64,000 nt of DNA from CAVRQM01 sp965246915 (GTDB lineage: Bacteria > Pseudomonadota > Alphaproteobacteria > Acetobacterales > Acetobacteraceae), in assembly GCA_965246915.1 (NCBI GenBank), contig CBDFGB010000004.1:78494-142493 (forward strand). The letters are read 5' to 3'. Shown one piece after another: positions 15,606 through 25,378 of this stretch. Position numbers and translations under genes: made by a program. Numbering within the stretch: position 1 is the stretch's first letter; every line of letters begins with the position of its first letter. Under the pieces are notes generated by a model. It searched no databases. It had not been told where the DNA came from and saw nothing but the letters and a program-made list of their open reading frames with translations.

Positions 15606-18600
15606 CTACTTGGTCACGGGTTCCGGCATATGTGCCGCGGCCGCCGGCATGCCTCGTTCGGAGAAACGCTGCAACACCGAGAAGAACGAGGGCACGAAAA
15701 GCACCGCGAGGCAGGTCGACGCCAGCATGCCGCTGGCCACGCACAGCCCGAGCGACACCCGGGCGTTCGCTCCCGCCCCGGTCGCGGTGACGAGCGGCAT
15801 GACGCCCAGGATGAACGCGAACGAGGTCATCAGGATCGGCCGGAACCGGGTCCGCGCCGCCTCGACCGCCGCCTCCGCGATGGGCTTGCCGTGCAGCGTT
15901 CGCATCTCGCGCGCCACCTCGACGATCAGGATCGCGTTCTTGGCCGACAGTGCGATCAGGAGCATCAGGCCGATTTGGGTGTAAAGATTGTTTGCGGCAC
16001 CCAGTGCGCCCAGCACGATGGCCGGTCCCAACAGCGACAGCGGCACCGCAGCAATCACCGCGAGCGGCGCAACCCAGCTTTCATACTGCCCGGCAAGGCA
16101 GAGATAGACCAGAAGAATCGCCAATCCAAATGTATACAGAAGCTGATTGCCGACGACTTTTTCCTGGAACGACATCGCCGTCCACTCGAACGCCGTCCCC
16201 GCCGGCATCAGCGCGTTCGCGATCTGCTCCATGAGGTCGAGTGACTGGCCCGAGCTGAAGCCAGGTGCCGGGCCGCCGGATATCGTCGACGATAGATACA
16301 GATTATACAGGCTGATCAGCGACGGGCCGACCGATGGTTTGATCTGTGCCAGGCTGCCGATCGGGATCATGTTTCCTTCGGCATTGCGCACCTCTAGCGC
16401 TAGCGCGTCCTCGGGGTGCAGCCGATACTTCGAGTCCGCCTGTACGTAGACCTGCAAGGCCAGGCCGAACTGATTGAATTGGTTTACGTATGTCGAGCCG
16501 AGATAGGACGATAACGCGGCGAACACGTCGCCCACCGACACCTTCAGCGACTCCGCCTTGATGCGGTCGACCAGGATCTCCAGATGCGGCGCGGACGCCC
16601 GGAACGGGCTGAACAGCCGAGTCAGGCCCGATTGCGAGTTTCCGGCGTCAACGACCGCCTGCGTCGTGGCCTGTAGCTTCGCGTAGTCGAACGTGCCGTC
16701 CCGTTGTTCGAGCTGCATCGTGAAGCCGCCCGCGTTGCCGATACCCTGGATGGGCGGCGGCACCAGGACGAACGCCGCGCCATCTGTTAGTTGCAGAAGG
16801 TCTCGCGAGAGCCTGGTGTAGATGGAGCGAAGATCCTGTCCCTTCTCCTTGCCGCGCACCCCCCAGTCCTTGAGGATCACATAGCTAAGGCCCGCATTGG
16901 CCAGCGAAGAGCTGTTGTCGAGCACCGACACACCTGCGATCGCGGTAACGTCCTCCACGCCCGGCACCGCGAGCGCGATGCGGCTGGCCTCGGCCAGCGA
17001 AGCGTTGGTCCGCCCGAGCGATGCGCCGTCCGGCAGTTGCAGGGCGATTAACACATAGCCCTGATCCTCGTTTGGAATAAACGCGGTCGGCAGCCGGGCG
17101 ATGCCGTAGACGCCGAACCCCGACAGCACGAGAGCTGCCAGCACCATCACCACGCTACGGCTGACCATGCGGGTGATGAGCCAGGCGTACGCCCGCTCGA
17201 CCCGGTCGTAGACGGTGTTGAAGCCGCGGTAGAAGATATTGCGTTTCTCGGGCGGCGTCGGCATACGCAGGAACGATGCGCACTGCGTAGGTTTCAAGGT
17301 CGCCGCGTTGATCGCGCTGATCAGTGCCGTGGCGGCGATCACCAGCGCGAACTGGGAGAACATCTTTCCTGTAAGCCCGGGCAGGAAGGCGGCGGGGATG
17401 AACACCGACATCAGCACGAGGGTAATGCCGATGATTGGCCCGAGCAGTTCGTTCATCGCCTTGATCGCCGCATCGTGCGGCGTCATGCCCTGTTCGATGT
17501 ATCGCGTGACGCCCTCGACGATGACGATCGCGTCGTCGACGACGATGCCGATCGCCAGCACGATTCCGAAAAGTGTAGAAATATTGATCGTGAACCCCAA
17601 TGCCGACATCGCGGCAAATGCGCCGATTATGGTGACCGGAATGGTCGTGGCCGGCACGAGGATCGCCCGCCAGTCCTGCAGAAACACCAGGATGACGATC
17701 AGCACCAATGCGCCGGCCTCCAGCAGCGTGATGTAGACCTCGTCGATCGAGGCGCTGACAAATTTCGTCGTGTCGAAGGGGATGCGAAATTCCATGCCTG
17801 GCGGGAAATTCTTGGATAATTCCTGCATCTTGGCACGGACGCGGTTTGCGACATCAAGCGCGTTGGCGTCCGGCGTTTGATAGATGCCGATGCCGGCCGC
17901 CTGACGCCCGCTCAGGTTGAACGTCTGCGAATAGGTCTGCGAACCCAGCTCGACCCGACCAATGTCCTTGATGCGGGTAATCCGTCCGCCCTGCCCCGAC
18001 TCGGTCTTGACCACGATATTTTCGAACTGCTCGGGCGAGGTCAGTCGCCCCTCAATATCGACCGTGTATTGAAAGTCCTGGCCGGGCGGAGCGGGCGGCG
18101 TGCCGACCTGCCCGGCGGCGACCTGCTGGCTCTGGTTCTGAATGACGCGGATCACGTCGGCCGGCACCAATCCCACGCTGTAGAGTTTTCGCGGGTCCAT
18201 CCACACCCGCATCGCGTATTCGCCGACGCCAAACACGTTGACATTGCCGACGCCCGGCAACCGCGCCAGCTCGTTGACCAAGTTGATGGTCGCGTAGTTG
18301 CTTAAATACAGGCTGTCGTAACGGTCGTCGGGCGATGTCAGCGTCACGAATTCCAGGATCGCGGTGGATTTCTTCTGCACCACCACGCCTTGCGCCTGCA
18401 CCGCGGTCGGCAGCGCCGCGAGCGCTGCGCTGACGCGATTCTGCACCAGAACTTGCGCGAAATCCAAATCGGTCCCGATCTCGAACGTCACCGTCAGCGT
18501 GTAGGTGCCGGCGCTCGTGCTGGTCGACTGCATGTAGAGCATGCCTTCGACGCCGTTGACCTGCAGTTCGATCGGCAAGGCCACCGTGTCGATCATCGTC

Positions 18601-18767
18601 TGCGCGCTGGCGCCCGGGTAGCTCGTGGTGACCTGCACCGTGGGGGGGACGATGTTCGGATACTGGGCGATCGGCAGGCCGATCAGCGCCACCGCCCCGA
18701 TCAGGACCATCACGATCGCCAGCACGTTGGCAAGTACCGGGCGGTTGATGAAGAAGGTGGAGATCAT
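15606..18767 (-). CDS. RND efflux transporter, AcrB/MexB (HAE1) type
   Basis: This 1053-residue inner-membrane pump exports hydrophobic drugs or other amphiphiles using the proton gradient. The N-terminus ISTFFINRPVLANVLAIVM and PIAQYPNIVPPTVQVTTSYP are standard. The proton-relay Asp pair is in GIVVDDAIVIVEGV, and the matching Lys in ALSAKNAILIVEVA; both are intact. Twelve membrane helices and two large periplasmic loops are visible. Its ATG overlaps the stop of the fusion-protein gene by four bases. No outer-membrane factor (TolC/OprM-type) follows; the nearest downstream gene is on the opposite strand. Confidence 0.96.
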   Translation of the reverse strand: MISTFFINRPVLANVLAIVMVLIGAVALIGLPIAQYPNIVPPTVQVTTSYPGASAQTMIDTVALPIELQVNGVEGMLYMQSTSTSAGTYTLTVTFEIGTDLDFAQVLVQNRVSAALAALPTAVQAQGVVVQKKSTAILEFVTLTSPDDRYDSLYLSNYATINLVNELARLPGVGNVNVFGVGEYAMRVWMDPRKLYSVGLVPADVIRVIQNQSQQVAAGQVGTPPAPPGQDFQYTVDIEGRLTSPEQFENIVVKTESGQGGRITRIKDIGRVELGSQTYSQTFNLSGRQAAGIGIYQTPDANALDVANRVRAKMQELSKNFPPGMEFRIPFDTTKFVSASIDEVYITLLEAGALVLIVILVFLQDWRAILVPATTIPVTIIGAFAAMSALGFTINISTLFGIVLAIGIVVDDAIVIVEGVTRYIEQGMTPHDAAIKAMNELLGPIIGITLVLMSVFIPAAFLPGLTGKMFSQFALVIAATALISAINAATLKPTQCASFLRMPTPPEKRNIFYRGFNTVYDRVERAYAWLITRMVSRSVVMVLAALVLSGFGVYGIARLPTAFIPNEDQGYVLIALQLPDGASLGRTNASLAEASRIALAVPGVEDVTAIAGVSVLDNSSSLANAGLSYVILKDWGVRGKEKGQDLRSIYTRLSRDLLQLTDGAAFVLVPPPIQGIGNAGGFTMQLEQRDGTFDYAKLQATTQAVVDAGNSQSGLTRLFSPFRASAPHLEILVDRIKAESLKVSVGDVFAALSSYLGSTYVNQFNQFGLALQVYVQADSKYRLHPEDALALEVRNAEGNMIPIGSLAQIKPSVGPSLISLYNLYLSSTISGGPAPGFSSGQSLDLMEQIANALMPAGTAFEWTAMSFQEKVVGNQLLYTFGLAILLVYLCLAGQYESWVAPLAVIAAVPLSLLGPAIVLGALGAANNLYTQIGLMLLIALSAKNAILIVEVAREMRTLHGKPIAEAAVEAARTRFRPILMTSFAFILGVMPLVTATGAGANARVSLGLCVASGMLASTCLAVLFVPSFFSVLQRFSERGMPAAAAHMPEPVTK

Positions 18768-19915
18768 CCGAGTTCGGCCGGCGCCGCGATGGTCGTCGCC
18801 TGCGGCACGATCTTGGTGCCCGGCGGCGCGCGGCCGGTGGTGGTCACGATCACTCTGTCTTCGGGTTTCAGCCCGGAGGTGACGACCACCAGCTCGCCGA
18901 AAGTCTGTCCGGTCTGGACCGTGCGCTGTTCGACCACGTCGTCCTTGTTGACGACCAGGACGTAGCTGCCCGCCTGATCGCTGCCGATGATCCTGCGCGG
19001 CACCAGCAGCGCATCTCTCTCCTGCTGCTCTGTCGGAATGCGGATGCGCACGAAAAAGCCCGGCAGCAGCGCCCGCGTTGGGTTGTCGAAGATGCCGCGC
19101 ACCAGCAGCGTCCCGGTGTTGGGATCGAGCCCGGGCGCGACGTAATTCAGGCGGCCCTTGTGTGGCGTGCCCTGCTCGTTCATCAGGCCGACTTCGATCG
19201 GCACCTGGTTGATCTGCTCGAGCGTCAGCCGCCGCTGCTGCAGATTGTCGCGGACGCGCAATACGTCCTGTTCGCTGATGTTGAACGTGACGTAGATCGG
19301 GTCGAGCTGCGTGATGGTCGCGAGTTGCGTCGCACTGGTGGCACCCACAAGGCCGCCGATCGAGACCTGATGCTTCGACACCACGCCGTCGAAGGGCGCG
19401 GTGACATTGGTGTAGCCGAGGTTGATCGCGGCCTGGGTGACGCCCGCCTGCGCGCTGTCGACGCTGGCCTGGTCGGAGTCGCGCTTGGCCCGCGCGGTGT
19501 CCAGGTTGCGCGCTGAGGAGACGTCTTGTTTGTAGAGGGTCTGTTGCCGCTCAAAATCGGTCTGCGAGAGCAGCAGCTGTGCTCTGGCCGACTCCAAGGT
19601 GGCTTGAGCCTGCTGGAGTTTGGCCTGGTAGGGCAGCTGCTCGATGACGAACAGCGTGTCGCCGCGCTTGGCGGGCGCCCCGTCCTGGTAGTTGATCGCG
19701 CTCAGGAAGCCTTCGACACGGGCGACCAGGCTTACGTTGTTGAACGCCTCGGTATTGCCGGTCTGTTCCATGTACGCGCGGACGTTGCGCTGCAGCGGCA
19801 TTGCCACGCTGATCTGCGGCGGCGGCGGCGGCGCAAACTTGTTCTGGTCCTTACAGCTGGCGAGAAGCACCAGAGTGAGTGCCAGGGCGAGGCGTGGTCC
19901 GATATTTCTCATCAT
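18764..19915 (-). CDS. RND periplasmic adaptor (membrane fusion) lipoprotein
   Basis: This adaptor links the RND pump to an outer-membrane channel. The 383-residue product has a lipoprotein signal (LALALTLVLLASC), a Pro-rich linker (FAPPPPPQI), the first lipoyl half (ARVEGFLSAINYQDGAPAKR), a long alpha-hairpin rich in Gln/Ala, the second lipoyl half (NLGYTNVTAPFDGVVS) and a beta-barrel domain. The start is the ATG pair at 19915/19912; the longer frame upstream runs into the intergenic region and lacks a signal peptide. It forms an operon with the pump. The 159-base divergent spacer to the acylase gene must hold both promoters. Confidence 0.95.
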   Translation of the reverse strand: MMRNIGPRLALALTLVLLASCKDQNKFAPPPPPQISVAMPLQRNVRAYMEQTGNTEAFNNVSLVARVEGFLSAINYQDGAPAKRGDTLFVIEQLPYQAKLQQAQATLESARAQLLLSQTDFERQQTLYKQDVSSARNLDTARAKRDSDQASVDSAQAGVTQAAINLGYTNVTAPFDGVVSKHQVSIGGLVGATSATQLATITQLDPIYVTFNISEQDVLRVRDNLQQRRLTLEQINQVPIEVGLMNEQGTPHKGRLNYVAPGLDPNTGTLLVRGIFDNPTRALLPGFFVRIRIPTEQQERDALLVPRRIIGSDQAGSYVLVVNKDDVVEQRTVQTGQTFGELVVVTSGLKPEDRVIVTTTGRAPPGTKIVPQATTIAAPAELG

Positions 19916-20074
19916 TGAGCTGCAATGACTCCGGCGGCGTCGAAAATGCCTGTCCGCACACAAGTCTTGCCCGGTCATGCAACGGACGGCAAGGGCGCGC
20001 GTGCCGCATCCTCTCCCGATCGCAAGGAAGGAGCCCTTTTCCAACGCACGCAAACCGTGGTGGCATGAGGATCG

Positions 20075-22396
20075 ATGACCTCCATCGTCCGCCTCCTCCT
20101 CTTTATCGCCAGCGCCGTGCTGACCCTCCCGCTCGCCGTCGTCCTCGCCGCATTCGCGATCGTGGCGCTCACCCTGCCCGGCGGCGACGGGACCGCGCGC
20201 ATACCCGGCCTGTCCGCCGAAGCCCACATCGACATCGACGCTGACGGCATCCCGCGCGTCCATGCCGCGAACGCGACCGATGCGGCGGCCGCCCTCGGCT
20301 ACGCGCATGCCCGAGAGCGGTTGTTCCAGATGGAGCTGATGCGCCGCGCCGCCTCCGGCACGCTCTCCGAGCTCGCCGGCCCGGCGACCCTGACCATCGA
20401 CCGGATGACCCGCACCCTCGGCCTGCGCCGCGACGCCGAGCGCGATCTGGCGGCGCTCGATCCCGAGACGCGCGAAATGCTCGACGCCTACGCGGCCGGG
20501 GTAAATGCCTGGACCCGAGCACGCGGCCGACGGGCAGCGTTTGAATTCCTGTTTCTTGGGCCGCCCGCGCCCTGGACGCCGGTCGACAGCCTGCTCTGGG
20601 GCAAGACCATGGCGCTATACCTGTCGGCCAACTGGCGGACCGAATTGGCGCGGCTCGGATTGTCCAGGACGATGACGCACGACCAAGTCGACGCGCTTTG
20701 GCCGGGAGCCACGGGTGGCGGTCACCCCGAGGCGGCCATCGACCCGCGCCTTCCCGGCCTGGCAACAAAACTCGCGGGCGTGCTGCCGACATTCCCCGAC
20801 CCGTTCACGCTGCCCTCGACGGCCAGCAATGCCTGGGCGGTGGACGGTCGGCATAGCGCCTCGGGCGCGCCGCTGCTGGCCGGCGACCCGCACCTGGCGT
20901 TCGGGCTACCGGGCATCTGGTATCTTGCCAGGATTGAGACGCCGGACGCGGTGTTAGCCGGTGCCACAGCACCGGGCGTGCCGTTCCTCGTGCTCGGCCA
21001 CAACGGCCACGTCGCCTGGAGCTTCACCACCACCGGCGCCGACGTTCAGGACCTGTTCATCGAGACGCCTTTCGGCCCAGATGAGTACTTCGCGCCCGAT
21101 GGACCACGCCGGTTCACGCTTCGGGAGGAACGCATCGCGGTGCGCGGTCGCCCCGACGAGATCCTCCGCGTGCGGGAGACGCGTCACGGGCCGATCGTCA
21201 GCGATCTCGTCGATCCCGCCGGGCCGCTGTTGGCCCTGTCGGCCGCAAACCTCGCGCCCGGCGATACCGCCGCCGCCGGCCTGCTGGCGCTCGATCGTGC
21301 GAAAACCGTCGCCGAGGCTGCGGCCGCGGCGGCGAAAATCACCTCGCCCGTCCAGAACATGATCGTTGCCGACCGGCAGCGCATCGCCCTGTTCGTCACC
21401 GGCCGCGTGCCGGTCCGCCGGACCGGCGACGGCGCGTGGCCGCAACCGGGCGCCGATGGCGCGCATGATTGGATCCGCCTCGCCAGCGGCCCGGAGCTGC
21501 CGAGCTTCGTGGCGCCGGCGAGCGGCCGGCTGGTCAACGCCAACGAGCGGGTCGCGCCGCCCGACTTTCCGGTGTTTCTTGGCCGTGACTGGTTCGCCGA
21601 CCCGCGCGCCCGCCGGATCCGCGAAATGCTCGACCAAACGCCGACACACACCTCGGCCGACTTCGCCGCAATGCAGGCCGATGCAAGCGACCGTCTCGCG
21701 CTCGACCTCCTGCCTCGTCTGCTGCGTACCAAGCCCGCGGACAGCATCAGCCGCGTCGCGCTCGGCCTGCTGCGGGACTGGGACGGGACGATGGCCATCG
21801 ACCGGCCGCAACCGCTCATCGTCACCGCATGGCTGCGCCGCCTCGCGACCGACGCCATGGCGCGGCGTGGCCTCGACCCCGCGCAAGACGAGGCCGCCGC
21901 CCCATGGCCCGACATCGCGCTACATGATTTGCGCACCGAGGATTGTGCCGGCGCCTGTGACGTGGCGCTGTCCTCCAGCCTGACCGTGGCCATGGCCTCG
22001 CTCGCCGTGACCTTCGGCCCCGACCCGGCGGGTTGGCGCTGGGGCACGGCGCATCCGGCGCTCTTCGGCCATCCGCTGTTGCGCGCAGTCCCCTGGTTGA
22101 ACCGGATTGTCGAGGCGCGCATCCTCGCGCCCGGCGGCGAGACCACGGTCGATCGCGGCGGGCTGCGCCCCGGTTCGTTCGACAGCGTGCATGGCGCCAG
22201 CTTTCGCGGCGTCTACGACCTGGCCGACCTGGATCGCAGCCTGTTCGTCGTGGCCCCGGGGCAGTCGGGGCACCCGGCCAGTCCCCTTGCTCGCAATTTC
22301 CTCCGCCGTTGGCGGGATGGCGCTGCGGTCATGCTCGGACCATATGGCGGTTCGACAGACGTAGAGATCATCCTCTCACCCGGAGAGCCGCCATGA
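20075..22396 (+). CDS. penicillin acylase family amidohydrolase
   Basis: This is an Ntn-hydrolase of the penicillin G acylase/AHL acylase group, made as a precursor that self-cleaves. The 773-residue protein has an N-terminal membrane helix or signal anchor (residues about 5-35), the alpha-chain motif IPRVHAANATDAAAALGYAH and ARERLFQMELMRR, and the nucleophile Ser at about residue 251 in TASNAWAVDG, the normal cleavage site. HNGHVAWSFTTTGADVQDLF follows. Substrate may be beta-lactam side chains, acyl-homoserine lactones or other N-acyl amides; sequence alone does not decide. A GAGG site precedes the ATG. It overlaps the RDD gene by four bases and is divergent from the RND operon. Confidence 0.92.
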   Translation: MTSIVRLLLFIASAVLTLPLAVVLAAFAIVALTLPGGDGTARIPGLSAEAHIDIDADGIPRVHAANATDAAAALGYAHARERLFQMELMRRAASGTLSELAGPATLTIDRMTRTLGLRRDAERDLAALDPETREMLDAYAAGVNAWTRARGRRAAFEFLFLGPPAPWTPVDSLLWGKTMALYLSANWRTELARLGLSRTMTHDQVDALWPGATGGGHPEAAIDPRLPGLATKLAGVLPTFPDPFTLPSTASNAWAVDGRHSASGAPLLAGDPHLAFGLPGIWYLARIETPDAVLAGATAPGVPFLVLGHNGHVAWSFTTTGADVQDLFIETPFGPDEYFAPDGPRRFTLREERIAVRGRPDEILRVRETRHGPIVSDLVDPAGPLLALSAANLAPGDTAAAGLLALDRAKTVAEAAAAAAKITSPVQNMIVADRQRIALFVTGRVPVRRTGDGAWPQPGADGAHDWIRLASGPELPSFVAPASGRLVNANERVAPPDFPVFLGRDWFADPRARRIREMLDQTPTHTSADFAAMQADASDRLALDLLPRLLRTKPADSISRVALGLLRDWDGTMAIDRPQPLIVTAWLRRLATDAMARRGLDPAQDEAAAPWPDIALHDLRTEDCAGACDVALSSSLTVAMASLAVTFGPDPAGWRWGTAHPALFGHPLLRAVPWLNRIVEARILAPGGETTVDRGGLRPGSFDSVHGASFRGVYDLADLDRSLFVVAPGQSGHPASPLARNFLRRWRDGAAVMLGPYGGSTDVEIILSPGEPP

Positions 22397-22932
22397 GCTA
22401 TTCGCGTTTCGACACTGCCGACTGGGGCGACGAGGCGACGCTGACCGAAGGCGTCCTCATACGCCGGTTCGGTGCGTTCATCGTCGACGGCGTGGTCGTG
22501 ACGATTCTGTGCGCGGTGCTTTGGGTCCTGCTTGGGACGTTCGGGATCTTGACGCTTGGCCTCGGGATGCCGCTGCTCGGCCTGATCCCTCTCGTTCCGT
22601 TCGTGTACAACTGGATTTCCCTGCTGGGCGGCGTGTCGGCCACGCCGGGACAGGCGATGATGGGCCTGCGGGTGCGGCGCGACGAGGATCTCGGCCCGCC
22701 GTCGCCGTTGCAGGCTCTGTTCTGGAGCATCGGCTTCATCCTGACCTGCAGTCTGGGCTTCGTCTGGTTCGCAGTGGCACTGATTACCGTACGCCACCGG
22801 GCGATCCACGACCTCGTCTCCGGCCTGGTGGTGGTGCGGGCGCGTGCCGCGACATCGTCGTTGACCGGATCGCGGCCAGCCTGGAAGACTGGGAGCTGGA
22901 AGAATGGCGGTGGAGGCCCCGCGTTCGAATGA
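22393..22932 (+). CDS. RDD family membrane protein
   Basis: The 179-residue protein has an RDD domain: LIRRFGAFIVDGVVVTILCA at the first helix (the R-x-x-x-x-x-D pattern), a second pair of helices, GVSATPGQAMMGLRV, and a C-terminal HRAIHDLVSGLVVV. RDD proteins are inner-membrane proteins of poorly known role, some linked to ion exchange. The C-terminal 25 residues are polar and Gly-rich. It overlaps the acylase stop and the bpt start by four bases each (ATGA), so the three genes form a tight transcription unit. Confidence 0.88.
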   Translation: MSYSRFDTADWGDEATLTEGVLIRRFGAFIVDGVVVTILCAVLWVLLGTFGILTLGLGMPLLGLIPLVPFVYNWISLLGGVSATPGQAMMGLRVRRDEDLGPPSPLQALFWSIGFILTCSLGFVWFAVALITVRHRAIHDLVSGLVVVRARAATSSLTGSRPAWKTGSWKNGGGGPAFE

Positions 22933-23704
22933 TCTACAAGCCGCCCCGCCGGCCGCAATTCTTCTATACTACCGCGCCCCTGCCCTGCCCTTACGTGGCG
23001 GGGCGGACGGAGCGAAAGGTCGTGACCGAAATCACCGGTTCTGACTCCGAGAATCTGCATGACCGGCTGTCGCGGGCGGGATTTCGGCGCAGCCACAACA
23101 TCGCCTATGCCCCGGTCTGCCCGTCCTGCCAGTCCTGCATCCCAATCCGCGTGCCGGTCGCCTCCTTCGAGCCGGACCGGACCTTGCGAAAATTGGCGCG
23201 CGCCAACAGCGGGTTGGAGGGCTTCGAGGTTCCGGCGAGGGCCACCGCCGAGCAATTCGCGCTGTTCCAGCGCTACCAGCAGGACCGTCACGGCGACGGC
23301 GACATGGCGACGATGAGCTTTTATGATTTCCGCGCCATGGTCGAGGACACGCCCGTGGACACCTGCATCGTAGAGTTACGCGATCCGGGCGATCACTTGG
23401 TCGGCGCGTGTCTGACCGACCGGCTCGGCGACGGGTTGTCCGCCGTCTACTCTTTCTACGCGCCGGATATGGCCCGGCGTTCGCTCGGAACGTTCACCGT
23501 TTTGTGGCTGCTCGAACGGCTCGGGCTATGGGCCTGCCGCACGTCTATCTCGGCTATTGGGTGCCGGAGAGCCGCAAGATGGCCTATAAAGCGCGATTTC
23601 GCCCAGCCGAGATTTTTGTCGGCGGCGCGTGGCGGGTCCTGACCGAGGCAGACATGTTGCTCGATGCCGCGCCGGTGGGCCTCATGTCGGAGACGGTCGC
23701 CTAA
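22929..23704 (+). pseudogene. bpt: arginyl/leucyl-tRNA--protein transferase with one-base frameshift
   Basis: Bpt adds leucine to N-terminal Asp/Glu of proteins and directs them to ClpAP degradation (N-degron pathway). The N-terminus is intact: RRPQFFYTTAPLPCPYVAGR, and the Cys-rich RRSHNIAYAPVCPSCQSC motif. At LLE-R the frame breaks near 23518-23520; the continuation A-M-G-L-P-H-V-Y-L-G-Y-W-V-P-E-S lies in the next frame and ends at 23704. Adding one G to the GG tract restores a normal 258-residue protein. The gene overlaps the RDD gene by ATGA. A sequencing error and a true inactivation are both possible; all other positions look under normal selection. Confidence 0.9.
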
Positions 23705-23714
23705 GCGCCCGCCG

Positions 23715-24477
23715 TCAGTGATTGATCTGCGCGAGCACGCTCTCGAACGTGCCACCCGACACGCGCATGAGGCCCTGGTAGGGCATCCGGAGCTCCAGGA
23801 TCAGGAACAGGGCGCTGGCCACCGACAGCGCGCCCACCGCAAGCCCGACGATGACCGTGGCGTGCGGGCGCGTGAACAGGCCGAATCCCAGGAATAGCAG
23901 GCAGATCCAGAACACCAGTACGACGACGAACGGCCAGGGCAGGCCGCCGCGCACCTGCTCGACCATCAGCAATCGGAGATGGCGAATGGCGGTGGCTGCC
24001 TCCAGCGCCTTCTGTTTCAAGAACTGCTGACCGTCCGAGGTCGGCTTCAGTTCGACGACATGGTCGAATGCGCCCTCTGTGACACCTGACTGGCCCTGCA
24101 CGGCTTCGCGCAGCGCCTCGTTGCTTTGCCCCGCCCGAAGCTGGTTCGCGACGTTCAGAACGCCAGCATAGACCATCTCGCGGGCCGGCTTAGTCTCCGG
24201 CCCGTAATGGGCCAGCAGACGGTCGAGGTCGACGATGCTCGCGGCGATCTCCTGCAGCTCCTCGCGTTGCTGGTCGAACGAGGCCTTTGACGACGCAATG
24301 AGCAGGCCAAGCACCAAGGCGGCGATGGTCGCGATCAGCCCCCATGACCAGTTTCATGACATCGCGCGACTCGCCATCGAGATGATGCGCCGGCAAGCCT
24401 CGACGGATCGCCATGCCGGCCAGCGCCGATAGGCATGTGCAGCCGAACACGATGAGAGAGATCTGCAACGCGCTCAT
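23715..24477 (-). pseudogene. DUF4239-like membrane protein with one-base frameshift
   Basis: The protein has an N-terminal helix (ALQISLIVFGCTCLSALAG), a second helix after HHLDGESRDVMKLVMG, a helical middle region, and two C-terminal helices (WPFVVVLVFWICLLFLGFGL and VIVGLAVGALSVASALFLI), which is the layout of the DUF4239 (bestrophin-like) family. The frame breaks after KLVMG; a G5 tract on the coding strand (plus-strand C5 at 24339-24343) has one base too many. Removing it joins MG to LIATIAALVLGLLIASSKA, giving 253 residues. The ATG at 24477 has GGAG eight bases upstream. It could be a real pseudogene or a sequence error. Confidence 0.8.
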
Positions 24478-24607
24478 GCTCGGCTCCATCCCCTGGGAAC
24501 AGCGTGGACCGCCTCCCGTGGACCGGCAAGCGGCGGGCGGCTTGACGCGGCCCGTGACGGGCAACAGCTTCCCCGCAGCAAGAACCACCTGAGCGACTGG
24601 GCCAGCC

Positions 24608-25378
24608 ATGATCGATCCCTACCCGACCGACCACCGCCCGCCCAACATCGCGGCGGAGGAATGGGCGCTGCGGCTACGGCTGGCAGCCTGCTATCGCGTG
24701 GTGGACATGCTCGGATGGAGCGAGGTGATCATGAACCACATCTCGCTGCGCGTGCCGGGGCCGGAGCACCATTTCCTCATCAACCCCTACGGCTTGCTGT
24801 ACGAGGAAGTCACCGCGTCGAACCTGCTGAAGATCGACGGTGCCGGCAACAAGATCTGCGGCAGCAATCACCCGTTCAACCCGGCCGGGTTCGTTATCCA
24901 TTCCGCGATTCATATGGCGCGTGACGACGCGCACGCCGTGATGCACACCCACACCACGGCCGGGACCGCCGTCGCGACCAAACGCCACGGGTTGCGGCAC
25001 GACAGTTTCTACGCGGTGCAATTCACCGGCCGCGTCGCCTACCACGACTATGAGGGCCTGTCGGTCCACATGGACGAGCAGGACCGCATCGTCGACAGCC
25101 TCGGCGACAAGCCGGTGCTCATCATGCGCAACCATGGCCTGCTGACCGTCGGGCCGAGCGTGGCGCATGCCTTCTGGCACATGTGGCGCATCCAGCGGGC
25201 CTGCGAGGCGCAGATCATGACCGATGCGATGGCCGGCGAGAACAACCCCGTGGCCCGCGAGATCGCGCTGCGCAACGTCGAGGACGCCGACGGCTACAGC
25301 AGGGGCGACGTCGAGAACAAGATGTTCGACGCCCTGGCCCGCAAGGCCGCGCGACACGATCGTTCCTACGCGACCTGA
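24608..25378 (+). CDS. class II aldolase/adducin family protein
   Basis: This 256-residue protein belongs to the zinc-dependent class II aldolase/adducin head family, which includes fuculose- and ribulose-phosphate aldolases. Zinc ligands are expected in MHTHTTAG and the second His group in RNHGLLTVG, both present. The Glu/His positions of true aldolases vary in this family, so the reaction is unknown; many alphaproteobacterial members are annotated as decarboxylase- or aldolase-like. The stop overlaps the selO start (TGATG). It is divergent from the DUF4239 gene with a 130-base spacer. Confidence 0.85.
   Translation: MIDPYPTDHRPPNIAAEEWALRLRLAACYRVVDMLGWSEVIMNHISLRVPGPEHHFLINPYGLLYEEVTASNLLKIDGAGNKICGSNHPFNPAGFVIHSAIHMARDDAHAVMHTHTTAGTAVATKRHGLRHDSFYAVQFTGRVAYHDYEGLSVHMDEQDRIVDSLGDKPVLIMRNHGLLTVGPSVAHAFWHMWRIQRACEAQIMTDAMAGENNPVAREIALRNVEDADGYSRGDVENKMFDALARKAARHDRSYAT

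Noticed and set aside
20954..21886. Minus-strand frame opposite the penicillin acylase
   Set aside because: No motifs or starts; the plus-strand gene is certain.
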